Below are positions 9,301 through 15,728 of a stretch of DNA of 23,408 nucleotides, piece by piece (position 1 is the first letter of the stretch; each line of letters starts with the position of its first letter). Location: contig CAYWIM010000080.1 of the NCBI GenBank assembly GCA_964458325.1, positions 1 to 23,408 of the forward strand. Direction: 5' to 3'. Origin of the DNA: JAGMXM01 sp964458325 (lineage in GTDB: Bacteria > Verrucomicrobiota > Verrucomicrobiia > Limisphaerales > UBA1319). Position numbers and translations under genes: made by a program. Below the pieces are notes generated by a model. It was not told the origin of the DNA and searched no databases. It saw nothing but the letters and a program-made list of their open reading frames with translations.

Positions 9301-9673
9301 CGGCTCCGGCGATCGAGGGCGGTTCCAGCTCGGCCGCCTCCTCCGCGGCCGCTGGATCGCACGCGTACAGAATGCCGCCGGAGGTGTCAGCGCGAAGCGA
9401 CGGCAGATCCGCCTCGGTGAAATGAAAGCTCCGCAGCCATCCCAGGGCGCGTCCCCGGGCGGCCGGAGGCAGGGCATCCAGCTGCGACCGAAACCGGCCC
9501 GCAGGCAGATCCTCCAGTTGCCGAGGAGTCCCGATTGGAAATGGGCGCTCCCTCCCGCCGCCCCGAGCCCATCCCTCCGTCCAGGGCTGACCTCCGGTCG
9601 CCTGAGGCACAAACCACAGCGCCAACGCGCACTCCGCCGCAAACACGGCCCATCGCCAACCTTTCACGCTCAT
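6377..9673 (-). CDS. Large secreted multidomain metalloprotease (metzincin) with a Verrucomicrobia-type C-terminal module
   Basis: This is a 1098-residue exported zinc endopeptidase. It has a signal peptide (about 1-28) and a pro-region with a R-A-L-G-W-L...F-T-E-A-D-L-P block. The catalytic domain carries H-E-I-G-H-N-M-G-L-S-H at 283-293 (HExxHxxGxxH, zinc ligands His283, His287 and His293; base Glu284), followed by a plausible Met-turn in G-P-L-M-G-A-G. A pre-peptidase-C-terminal-like beta domain follows (about 385-500). Then come two homologous modules of about 120 residues (about 508-629 and 793-910) around a MAM/jelly-roll-like domain, a BACON/Ig-like domain (about 915-1010) and a final module typical of secreted Verrucomicrobia proteins. 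The ATG at 9673 is chosen because it opens the signal peptide and overlaps the upstream stop as ATGA; the frame is open beyond it. It is last in the EF-hand/amidohydrolase operon. Substrate and anchoring are unknown. Confidence 0.9.
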   Translation of the reverse strand: MSVKGWRWAVFAAECALALWFVPQATGGQPWTEGWARGGGRERPFPIGTPRQLEDLPAGRFRSQLDALPPAARGRALGWLRSFHFTEADLPSLRADTSGGILYACDPAAAEEAAELEPPSIAGAAVPVSPFPQSLVFHSRPGAPNILFINFTGESVSGTAWNIEISRDTIPAVAFSSDSDLATFSDAEQGAIRRIWQRVAEDYAPFNIDVTTERPSSFTSRTAMALITRTTDANGEPNPYSSAAGVAYVNVFAMTQYAVFRPAWIYGDNLAFNDANIAEAASHEIGHNMGLSHDGKTDGAEYYGGHGSGEISWGPLMGAGYGRNVTQWSKGEYYLANNTQDDLATIAGKLSYRADDHGGTPGAATALAISGGTNIAATTPENDPDNAHTANKGVLERSTDVDVFSFVTGSGPVSLTVAPWVTPAGTRGGNLDVWADLYDESGRLLLSDQPPLETAARLRTNLLEGRYFLHVRGSGAGDPLKSPPTGYKAYGSIGQYFVSGSISESTGYVVPPVAELHAADLARAGQAEILFSVVYSDNVAVDISTIDSNDVQVTGPNGYSQLARWVSLDRADNGTPRTATYAITPLGGGAWSPADNGAYLVWMQAGQVSDTESAFVAARQLGQFAVTVPAAIYVANMDTDPGWTLETQWEYGAPAYSSGGPTRGFTGTNIIAYNLRGNYTDRLSARYATTPAIDCSGYASVTLRFRRWLRTRTSDSVSIQASANGTVWTNLWSSSSAVSDTSWQEVQYTVPAGVASSPAVRLRWSLSSNNSKNEIGWNLDDVELLGNGKLDTAPPIPVLSVAHLTLGGSPSHACSVTFDDETAVRLSSLDSEDLIVTGPNAYTNALEFVGADLPADGAPITASYSIPAPGGTWDAADNGAYTIALLEGAVEDTLNNVTPEMVLGHFDVAIPAERPGVLEVMPADVRAAWGTAGGPFSPSSMAYTLTNSGGSTLDWAANPSSGWLTLSVTNGALAAGAAAAVTASFNSEANQLAEGSHTNTIHFSNLTIGSGVFRRIELEVQPFPIQLSGRWLESSSLEVRLAGQPLRAYAIETSADFADWTCVVTNTAGADGTFVYLDSDAAANPGRFYRARLWMPPE

Positions 9674-10593
9674 ACAGACGCACGCGCCCCGGCCAACGAC
9701 GCCAGACGCCGGGCGTTGCCCCCGCGAATGGCCGATTCCGCCGCCGCCGAGAGCGCGGATTCTCTGAGCTTCAATACAGCCGATTCGAAATAAAACAAGG
9801 GCGTATGGGACCCGAACACGACTCGTTCCGTGGAGATCTCGCGCGCGAGGCTGGCCACTCCTCCGACATTCTCGACCGTGGCGATGTCGAGGCACGCGCC
9901 GGCGCGCGCCATCTGCTTCGCCACCGCCATGGGAACCGATCGGAACCAGTTTAAAAGCATTACGCACGCGTCGGGCCGGCTTTCGAGCAGCTTGGGAAGC
10001 GGCTTGAAATCCGCATGGGGCGCGCGGCCCAGGGAATGCTGGGTGCGCTCGTCCTCGAGGTCGGCCACGATTTGAACGATCATCCGGCGCTCGGATGCGA
10101 GCGCCAGCAACCGGGCGAATGCCGGTTCGTCCAGCCGGTAGCCATGATAGGACGGATGCAGCCGGATGCCGGGCATCCGGTGCTCTTTGGCGCACCGCCT
10201 CAGATCCTCCTCCCAATCCGGCAGCATCGGATTCACCGAGCCGAAAGGCTCGAGCAAGCCGCGCCCGTGCCGCCGGCATTCCTCCGCCAGCCGGGCGTTG
10301 GCGCCCGTGACATCCTTGTGGAAGATCCCGTCGAACGTCCCGGCCCAGGCATCCGTAACGCCCTGCTCCCGCAGCTTCGCCACGAGCGCGCCCGTGTCGT
10401 CCAATGGCAGACGGCGGAATGGCCAGCGGCCCAGGGTTACGTTCGCGTCAACCCATTCGCCACCGGCCGCCTTCTCCTCGAGCCCCGGCAGGGCGGGGCG
10501 ATCCTGGCCAGCCGCCCATCCGCCGGCCAAGGAGACCGTCGCCACGGCTGTTGCCTTCATGAAGGATCGACGGCTTGTGCGAACTCGATTCAT
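9670..10593 (-). CDS. Tat-exported amidohydrolase-like protein with degenerate metal site (putative pseudoenzyme)
   Basis: This 307-residue protein has an Amidohydrolase_2-like TIM-barrel pattern and a Tat signal (S-R-R-S-F-M-K at 7-13, then a hydrophobic stretch). The usual D-x-H-x-H metal motif after the first strand reads D-A-N-V-T (49-53) and continues L-G-R-W-P-F-R. The strand that normally supplies a His reads M-L-L-N-W-F, and the late G-S-D motif reads G-S-H-T. Most metal ligands of the intact neighbour are therefore replaced, arguing against ordinary metal-dependent hydrolysis. It may be a structural partner, a binding protein or a variant enzyme. The start at 10593 overlaps the upstream stop as ATGA, and its own stop overlaps the metalloprotease start in the same way. 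The fold is inferred from strand order and residue pattern; the loss of ligands is seen directly. Confidence 0.82.
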   Translation of the reverse strand: MNRVRTSRRSFMKATAVATVSLAGGWAAGQDRPALPGLEEKAAGGEWVDANVTLGRWPFRRLPLDDTGALVAKLREQGVTDAWAGTFDGIFHKDVTGANARLAEECRRHGRGLLEPFGSVNPMLPDWEEDLRRCAKEHRMPGIRLHPSYHGYRLDEPAFARLLALASERRMIVQIVADLEDERTQHSLGRAPHADFKPLPKLLESRPDACVMLLNWFRSVPMAVAKQMARAGACLDIATVENVGGVASLAREISTERVVFGSHTPLFYFESAVLKLRESALSAAAESAIRGGNARRLASLAGARASV

Positions 10594-11396
10594 GCTTTCA
10601 CACCCTTCGATTTGAGGATCGGCCCGAGCAGGCGCCGGAGGTTCTGGCTGAGGATAAGCCGTTTGGCGGACTCGGGAATGTCGGCGCCGAAGACCTTGGC
10701 CAGCTGGGATGCGAAGCTCCGGCCGCCGGCATCGCTGCCATACACCACCCGCTCGGCGCCCAGCTCGCGGACCGCCATCTCCGTCACGCCCGCCACGGGA
10801 TCGAATCCGCACAAATCGACGGACACGTTCCCGCAGTCACGAAGCGCGCGAAAACCAATCTCCCAATCTCCTCCCGAGTGAGCGGCGATGAACCGGGCCT
10901 GGGGATGCCGCCGGGCAAGCTCGGCCAGCTCCATCGGGGTCGATTCTTCGGGCAGATTGCCGGTAGCCTTGAGGTACGTATGCTGGAGGATGACCGCACC
11001 GAGCTCGGTGGCGCGGCGCACCAGTGAATCCAGCTCAGGCGCGTTGCAGCGGCGTGCAACCCATAGCTTGATCCCGACCATGGGACCGTCTCGCAAGCAG
11101 CGTTCGAGCTCGGCCAAGCTGGCTTCCTTATGCCTGGGATTCAGATAGACAAACCCGAACACGCGCTCGGGGAACTCCTGGACCGCCAGCAGCACGTCGT
11201 CATTTTGCGCGCGCAGCTGCTCGGGCGAGGGGTCATAGATCCAGCTCATCCCCATCGAAAGGCAGAGCCGCTCGATCCCCAGCCGATCGGCGTATTCGAG
11301 CAGCTGCGCCGCTCGCTTTCCCGGCGTCTCTCCCGGCACGCCGGACAAGTGGCAGTGCGCATCCCAGATCCGCGGTTCCATCGGGTCCACGGCCAT
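10590..11396 (-). CDS. Amidohydrolase family 2 protein (PF04909-type metal-dependent hydrolase or decarboxylase)
   Basis: This 268-residue TIM-barrel enzyme keeps the amidohydrolase superfamily metal site: D-A-H-C-H at 12-16, Q-H-T with His139, A-A-H-S-G-G-D with His173, and Y-G-S-D with Asp222. The family covers hydrolases and decarboxylases acting on carboxylates, lactones and amides; the substrate cannot be read from the sequence. No signal peptide is seen, so it is probably cytoplasmic, unlike its Tat-tagged neighbour. The ATG at 11396 has AGGT seven or so bases upstream and is preferred over an in-frame ATG five codons later. Its TGA overlaps the next ATG (10590-10593), and it follows the EF-hand gene by 84 bp, which supports one transcript. 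The tight coupling to a ligand-less paralogue suggests a complex or shared pathway, but this is inference. Confidence 0.88.
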   Translation of the reverse strand: MAVDPMEPRIWDAHCHLSGVPGETPGKRAAQLLEYADRLGIERLCLSMGMSWIYDPSPEQLRAQNDDVLLAVQEFPERVFGFVYLNPRHKEASLAELERCLRDGPMVGIKLWVARRCNAPELDSLVRRATELGAVILQHTYLKATGNLPEESTPMELAELARRHPQARFIAAHSGGDWEIGFRALRDCGNVSVDLCGFDPVAGVTEMAVRELGAERVVYGSDAGGRSFASQLAKVFGADIPESAKRLILSQNLRRLLGPILKSKGVKA

Positions 11397-11480
11397 TGAT
11401 TACCTGGGCGACAACGTGTCGTCCAGTTCGAAGGAAGAGAAGCCGGTGGTATGCGCGCAGCTCTTGGCAGTCTCCGGCGG

Positions 11481-12161
11481 TTACCGGGCTGCCGGCGGGG
11501 TCGCGAACGGGCAGATCCCAGCCTGACCGCGCGGACCGGCGCCGTTGCGAAAGCCTCGGCCCCAGCCTGGCCCCGCCGGCGCGGTGGCGCCCGTTTGGCC
11601 TTGGCCGTTAGCGATCGGACAGATCCCCATTTGCGCCCGCGGTCCCGTGCCATTGCGCAGGCCGCGTCCGGGCGGACGCACTTCGTCCGGTGTGAGCTGT
11701 CCATCGGCATTGAGATCCAGCTTTCTCAACGCGGCGGGCGCGGCGGCGGCCTCCTCGGGCGAGAGGGCGCCGTTGCCGTCTGCATCCAGGACCGCGATGA
11801 GGACCGTCTGAGCGCCGGCGGGCGGAACGCCTCCGGCTTGCAGACCCCACGGGCATCCCGCTCCTCGAGGGCCCACCCCGCCAGGGCAGAGCTCGTTGGC
11901 GGTGAGCTGCCCGTCATTGTTCTTGTCCAGGTTCAGAAACGCCGCGGGGGCGCCATCGATCTCCGAAGCTGAAAGCACGCCGTCCTTGTTCGCATCGAGC
12001 AGGAAGCTGACAGCCGGCGAAAATCCCTGAGCCGGTCCTCGGCCCGCCCCCATGCCTCTGCCCCCGCCCCAGCCGCGGCCCTGCCCCTGCTGCGCCGCTG
12101 CGGTGAACGCCGACACGGCCAGTGTCAGCCCGATTGTCACTAGAGTCGTTGTTTTCATCAT
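11481..12161 (-). CDS. Exported EF-hand calcium-binding protein with repeated Gly-Pro-Arg...Cys-Pro motifs
   Basis: This protein of about 226 residues has a signal peptide (about 1-23) and a Gly/Arg-rich segment. Four EF-hand loops start near residues 56, 79, 126 and 149: D-A-N-K-D-G, D-K-N-N-D-G, D-A-D-G-N-G and D-L-N-A-D-G, each with Glu at position 12. They form two pairs with 23-residue spacing. Each pair is followed by a G-P-R...C-P motif, and the C-terminal tail holds two near-identical copies of R-N-G-x-G-P-R-x-Q-x-G-I-C-P. Expected roles are calcium binding and protein contacts outside the cytoplasm. The start at 12161 is preferred because GGGA lies six bases before it; an ATG at 12173 would place this site inside the gene, and 12158 is also possible. 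It heads the operon with the amidohydrolases and the metalloprotease, a calcium-dependent type of neighbour, but a functional link is not shown. Confidence 0.85.
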   Translation of the reverse strand: MMKTTTLVTIGLTLAVSAFTAAAQQGQGRGWGGGRGMGAGRGPAQGFSPAVSFLLDANKDGVLSASEIDGAPAAFLNLDKNNDGQLTANELCPGGVGPRGAGCPWGLQAGGVPPAGAQTVLIAVLDADGNGALSPEEAAAAPAALRKLDLNADGQLTPDEVRPPGRGLRNGTGPRAQMGICPIANGQGQTGATAPAGPGWGRGFRNGAGPRGQAGICPFATPPAAR

Positions 12162-12253
12162 GCCAAGTCCCATTGTTTGGTTTTTCGAGGCCGGCCCGAC
12201 GGTTTGCGCCGCTCTAAGCGACCGCGGCTGCGTCCCAAACCGGCCTTCTACCT

Positions 12254-12283
12254 ATAATAGACTCTGCGTCCGTTAAGGTTCTA
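12254..12283 (-). promoter_or_regulatory. Tentative promoter of the EF-hand/amidohydrolase/metalloprotease operon
   Basis: On the minus strand TATTAT (12259-12254) lies about 93 bases before the EF-hand start, with TAGAAC about 18 bases upstream as a weak -35. The -10 stands out in a GC-rich interval between two genes. This is a visual match only. Confidence 0.3.
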
Positions 12284-13129
12284 TGTGCCCGGGCCAACTA
12301 AATTGTTAAGAGAATGTAAAAGGGGATTCAACCATTGACCCACCTGAACCGCCGCGGATCGCGCCGACGAGGCGAGCACATTGTGGTCGGCCATCCAGAA
12401 GGTGCGTCCGCCCCGATAGCCCGGGCAGTGGCGCCGCAGCCATGCCCGCACCCAGGGCCAGGGCACCAGCGGATCCATCGCGCCTCCCAGGTAGAACACC
12501 GGCCGATCAAATCCCCGCGCGATCGGCCGCGGATCGTTGCCTAAAATCAATTCCAGCCGGTGCGCCGTCGCTCGATGGTCGGCTTCATCCCGGCGGGCCA
12601 CGAATTCGGGCAGATCGGCCATCGTCTCGGGCGCACGCCGATATCGCCAGGGGGCATAGCACACATAGAGCTTGAGGCCCGCCTGCAGGCATCGGACGGG
12701 CATCCGGCGCCACAACGCCAGCGCCCCTCGCACACCCCACAGGCACGGATGCCTCACGAAACCGCCCGCCAGAATCAGCCCCGACACCCGAAAGGAATCC
12801 CCCCCGCAACCCGGCTCCCTCCTCTCGCCAGCCTCGAGATCGATCAGTGCCCATGCGACTTGCGACCCGAACGATTCCCCGATCAGCCATCCTTCTCGAA
12901 TCCCCTCTTGCTCGAGCGCCTCGCGGATCGCCCGAGCATAATGGGCCAAACTCCACCCCGTGGATCGCGGGTAAGTGAACTCCACGAACCGCCACTCGGA
13001 CAGGACCGCCTTCCGAAAGCTGGCGATGAGGGTCCAATCCCCCTGGATCCCCGGCAGGTAGATCAGCGTGCCCCGGCCCGATTCTCCCTGAACCCGGATT
13101 CGCAATTCATCGCTCGATTTCGTCGTCAC
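12281..13129 (-). CDS. Alpha/beta hydrolase fold protein
   Basis: This 282-residue protein carries the alpha/beta hydrolase triad in order: nucleophile Ser86 in G-E-S-F-G, Asp219 in G-A-M-D-P-L-V-P, and His249 in A-D-H-N-V. The N-terminal I-Y-L-P-G-I-Q-G-D is the usual oxyanion strand and loop. No signal peptide is seen, so it is probably cytoplasmic. The family includes esterases, lipases and thioesterases, and the substrate cannot be named. The best start in frame is a GTG at 13129; no ATG lies upstream in frame, so the exact start is less certain than the rest. It is transcribed away from the symporter pair, and it ends about 120 bp before the EF-hand start on the same strand. The gap with its own -10-like element suggests a separate unit. 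Confidence 0.85.
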   Translation of the reverse strand: MTTKSSDELRIRVQGESGRGTLIYLPGIQGDWTLIASFRKAVLSEWRFVEFTYPRSTGWSLAHYARAIREALEQEGIREGWLIGESFGSQVAWALIDLEAGERREPGCGGDSFRVSGLILAGGFVRHPCLWGVRGALALWRRMPVRCLQAGLKLYVCYAPWRYRRAPETMADLPEFVARRDEADHRATAHRLELILGNDPRPIARGFDRPVFYLGGAMDPLVPWPWVRAWLRRHCPGYRGGRTFWMADHNVLASSARSAAVQVGQWLNPLLHSLNNLVGPGT

Positions 13130-13466
13130 TGGAAGCGGGTTGCTCGCGTCGCGCGGCGGGGCTCGATCCGACGTTCGTGCCTCTGTTGGATCCGCAAGGG
13201 CGCCGCTGCGCCGTTCATCATTCCCCTGGCGCCAATCGTTGTCAAATGCTGCGGGAATCCGCGCCGAAAAATTTCATCGAAGGCAAATTAGGGCTCGACA
13301 CCTTCGGGCCGTGGTCTAAGAATGTTCGCGATGCCCATGACAGCTGCCATTGCGCGCCGCGCCGTCTTGGATGCAAACGGCTGGGCGATCCTTGGTGGAT
13401 CCGCGCCTGCGGCGGCGCGGGCCGTCCCCGAACATCCCCCGGCTCACCGTCAACCCAAAGAATGCT
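13130..13466. other. Divergent intergenic region between the alpha/beta hydrolase and symporter genes
   Basis: This 337-bp stretch should hold promoters for both directions. No strong sigma70 pair was seen. Visible features are the hairpin at 13401-13420 and AT-richer sequence near 13265-13290. A 31-codon minus frame (13221-13126) overlaps the hydrolase GTG, but it has poor ribosome-site spacing and no recognisable sequence, so it is not called. Confidence 0.45.
13401..13420 (+). promoter_or_regulatory. GC-rich hairpin in the leader of the symporter transcript
   Basis: CCGCGCC (13401-13407), a six-base loop and GGCGCGG (13414-13420) form a perfect 7-bp stem 46 bases before the start of the small symporter partner. 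No T-run follows, so it is more likely a leader structure or operator than a terminator. Chance formation in GC-rich DNA cannot be excluded. Confidence 0.35.
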
Positions 13467-13637
13467 ATGTTAGGCTTGCCTGATCCCTGGATCGCTCTTG
13501 TTTTCGTGCTTTGCATCGCCAGCGCCATCCTTTGTGTCGTCTACAGCGCCGTCAACTGGAACCGCGGTGACGAATCGGTTCAGGAGGAGGACGTCCGCTG
13601 GGCGGCCTCGGAAGACAAGGCGGAAGAGAAACTGTAG
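13467..13637 (+). CDS. Symporter small accessory protein
   Basis: This is a 56-residue membrane protein. It starts M-L-G-L-P-D-P-W, followed by one long hydrophobic segment (about 9-30) and then V-N-W-N-R-G-D-E and an acidic, charged tail. The pattern of a D-P-W start, a single membrane span and N-W-N-x-G-D-E matches the small accessory protein family found directly before sodium/solute symporter genes. It is followed after 60 bp by such a symporter. Its role is presumed to be stabilising or regulating the transporter in the inner membrane. The ATG at 13467 is the only start that gives this pattern, though the ribosome site before it is weak. Confidence 0.85.
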   Translation: MLGLPDPWIALVFVLCIASAILCVVYSAVNWNRGDESVQEEDVRWAASEDKAEEKL

Positions 13638-13697
13638 GCCGCAGCCGGCCTCGCCTGGAGTTCATCGTTCCATTCCCTTATAACCCAAGGAACCACC

Positions 13698-15641
13698 ATG
13701 TTGCTCGCCGAAGTCAGTCTTTTGGACATCTTCGTAGTGCTGCTCTACCTGTTTGTGACCGCCTATTTGGGCTGGCTGGGCTATCAAGGCACCAAGACCG
13801 CGACGGATTACCTGGTCGCCGGCCGCAAAGTCCATCCCTTTGTCATGTCGCTGAGCTATGGCGCCACATTCATCTCGACCAGCGCCATCGTCGGCTTCGG
13901 CGGCACCGCCGGCAATTTCGGCATGAGCCTGCTCTGGCTCACGTTCTGCAACATCTTTGTCGGCATCTTCATCGCGTTCGTGTTTCTCGGCGGTCCGACG
14001 CGCCGGATTGGCCACGGGCTGGACGCTCACACGTTCCCCGAGCTTCTCGGCCGCCGCTACCAAAGCCGTTTCATCCAGATCTTTGCCGGCCTGGTGATCG
14101 TGCTTTTCATGCCGCTCTATGGCGCCGCGGTCCTGATCGGCGGCACGGAGTTCATCACCCGATCGTTCGAGATCGATTACAATGTCGCCCTCCTGCTCTT
14201 CGCCGTGCTTGTCGCCGCCTATGTGTTTTATGGCGGGCTCAAGGGAGTGATGTACACCGATGCCCTGCAGGGAAGCATCATGTTCATCGGCATGGTGATT
14301 CTTCTGGTCTACACCTACGTCCGGATCGGCGGCGTGACCCCCGGCCACCAAGCCCTGACCGATCTCGCCGACCTGGCGCCGCCCGCGCTCACCGCTCTAG
14401 GCCACCAAGGGTGGGCCCACATGCCGGCCTTCGGCTTTGGCGACAACCAGTATAACCTCTGGTGGATCGTGATCTCGACGCTCGTGCTGGGGGTGGGCAT
14501 CGGCGTGCTCTCCCAGCCCCAGCTCGCGGTCCGTTTCATGACCGTCAAGAGCAGCCGCGAGCTCAATCGCGCGGTCGGCATCGGCGGCGTCTTCATCCTC
14601 TGCATGACCGGCATCGCGTTCACCACCGGCGCTCTCTCCAACGCCTATTACACCTTGCATGGCCCCCTCTTCAAAGGCCGCATCGTCAAAACGATTCACT
14701 CCGACAAAGGGCATGTGGTGCTCCAGCTCATGTCCCAGGATGCGTCCGGCCAATGGCTCGATGTCCTCAAGGAAACCGCCAAGGGCGGCAAGACCTCCTC
14801 GCTGACCGCTCCGCCCCCCGCCGGCTCGAGCGGCCAATGGCTCCCCATCCCCAAGACCACGAACGAGGTCGGAACCATCCGCGAAGGCAATGTCGTCCCC
14901 GCCGTCCTGGATCCGGAGAAACCCTATCTTACCGAGGCGGCCGGGGCTAACCGGATCGCCCAGGGACGCTCCATCAGCATCGTCAATGCCAAGGGCATCT
15001 CCGACCAGATCATTCCCAGCTTCATCAAGGATGCCATGCCCGCCTGGTTCGGCCTGATGTTTCTCCTGACCATGCTGGCGGCCGCCATGAGCACCCTCTC
15101 CAGCCAGTTCCATACCCTGGGCACCGCCGCCGGCCGAGACCTGTTCCAGAGCCTATTCGGCACGTCGCGCGCCCAAGGGCCGGACCGCACGATCTATATC
15201 GTCCGCGTTGCGATCCTGTTCGGCCTGGTCGTGGCGGTCGCTTTCGGCTATTACGCGCACAAGTACCAGGTCATGGTCAGCGTCATCGCCCGAGCCACGG
15301 CCATCTTCTTCGGCCTCTGCGCCTCGACCTTCCTCCCGGCGTATGTCGGCGGCCTCTTCTTCCGGCGCATCACTCGGACCGGGGCGATGGCCTCGATGAT
15401 CGTCGGCTTCACTGCCACTGCATTGTGGCTGCTCCTGGTCAAAACACCCGAATGCACCATCCTCGGCCTGGTCGACGCCAGCGTTCTCGCCTCCTCGCCC
15501 AACTGGCCTGTCGTGGATCCAATCCTCATCGCCCTGCCGCTCTCGGCCCTGACCGTCATTGTGGTCAGCCTGTTCACCACGCCTCCCGACAGCGCCCATC
15601 TCCAGCGCTGCTTCCCCGGCTCGACCGAACGCTCCATCTGA
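13698..15641 (+). CDS. Sodium/solute symporter (SSS family, PF00474)
   Basis: This 647-residue inner-membrane transporter should couple sodium entry to uptake of an organic solute. The N-terminal half shows D-Y-L-V-A-G-R and S-L-S-Y-G-A-T-F-I-S-T-S-A-I-V-G-F-G, typical of the first SSS helices. The second half carries L-A-A-A-M-S-T-L-S-S-Q-F-H, the conserved helix-8 block. Between S-N-A-Y-Y (about 314) and I-I-P-S-F (about 437) lies a hydrophilic stretch of about 120 residues, much longer than the few tens usually seen there, with S-G-Q-W-L twice. The ATG at 13698 has AAGGA seven bases upstream. The gene is probably co-transcribed with the small accessory protein and ends at the bidirectional hairpin at 15683-15714. 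Substrate is unknown; sugars, acidic sugars or other carboxylates are possible. Confidence 0.93.
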   Translation: MLLAEVSLLDIFVVLLYLFVTAYLGWLGYQGTKTATDYLVAGRKVHPFVMSLSYGATFISTSAIVGFGGTAGNFGMSLLWLTFCNIFVGIFIAFVFLGGPTRRIGHGLDAHTFPELLGRRYQSRFIQIFAGLVIVLFMPLYGAAVLIGGTEFITRSFEIDYNVALLLFAVLVAAYVFYGGLKGVMYTDALQGSIMFIGMVILLVYTYVRIGGVTPGHQALTDLADLAPPALTALGHQGWAHMPAFGFGDNQYNLWWIVISTLVLGVGIGVLSQPQLAVRFMTVKSSRELNRAVGIGGVFILCMTGIAFTTGALSNAYYTLHGPLFKGRIVKTIHSDKGHVVLQLMSQDASGQWLDVLKETAKGGKTSSLTAPPPAGSSGQWLPIPKTTNEVGTIREGNVVPAVLDPEKPYLTEAAGANRIAQGRSISIVNAKGISDQIIPSFIKDAMPAWFGLMFLLTMLAAAMSTLSSQFHTLGTAAGRDLFQSLFGTSRAQGPDRTIYIVRVAILFGLVVAVAFGYYAHKYQVMVSVIARATAIFFGLCASTFLPAYVGGLFFRRITRTGAMASMIVGFTATALWLLLVKTPECTILGLVDASVLASSPNWPVVDPILIALPLSALTVIVVSLFTTPPDSAHLQRCFPGSTERSI

Positions 15642-15682
15642 GCCCGGCCGGAGATACCTGCCAGCCCGAGCAGCCATTCCTG

Positions 15683-15714
15683 CAAGGCGCGCCTCGAATC
15701 CGAAGCGCGCCTTG
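15683..15714. terminator. Strong hairpin between convergent genes, probable bidirectional terminator
   Basis: CAAGGCGCGC (15683-15692) and GCGCGCCTTG (15705-15714) are perfect 10-bp inverted arms around a 12-base loop, inside which TCG and CGA could add three pairs. It sits in the 87-bp gap between the plus-strand symporter stop and the minus-strand RDD protein stop, where a shared terminator is expected. The T-run is poor on both strands. Confidence 0.75.
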
Positions 15715-15728
15715 AAATCGGATGGATG

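Noticed and set aside
13126..13221. 31-codon upstream frame overlapping the GTG start of the alpha/beta hydrolase
   Set aside because: Its purine-rich ribosome-like site is too close to the ATG, and the Arg-rich translation has no known relatives that I recognise.
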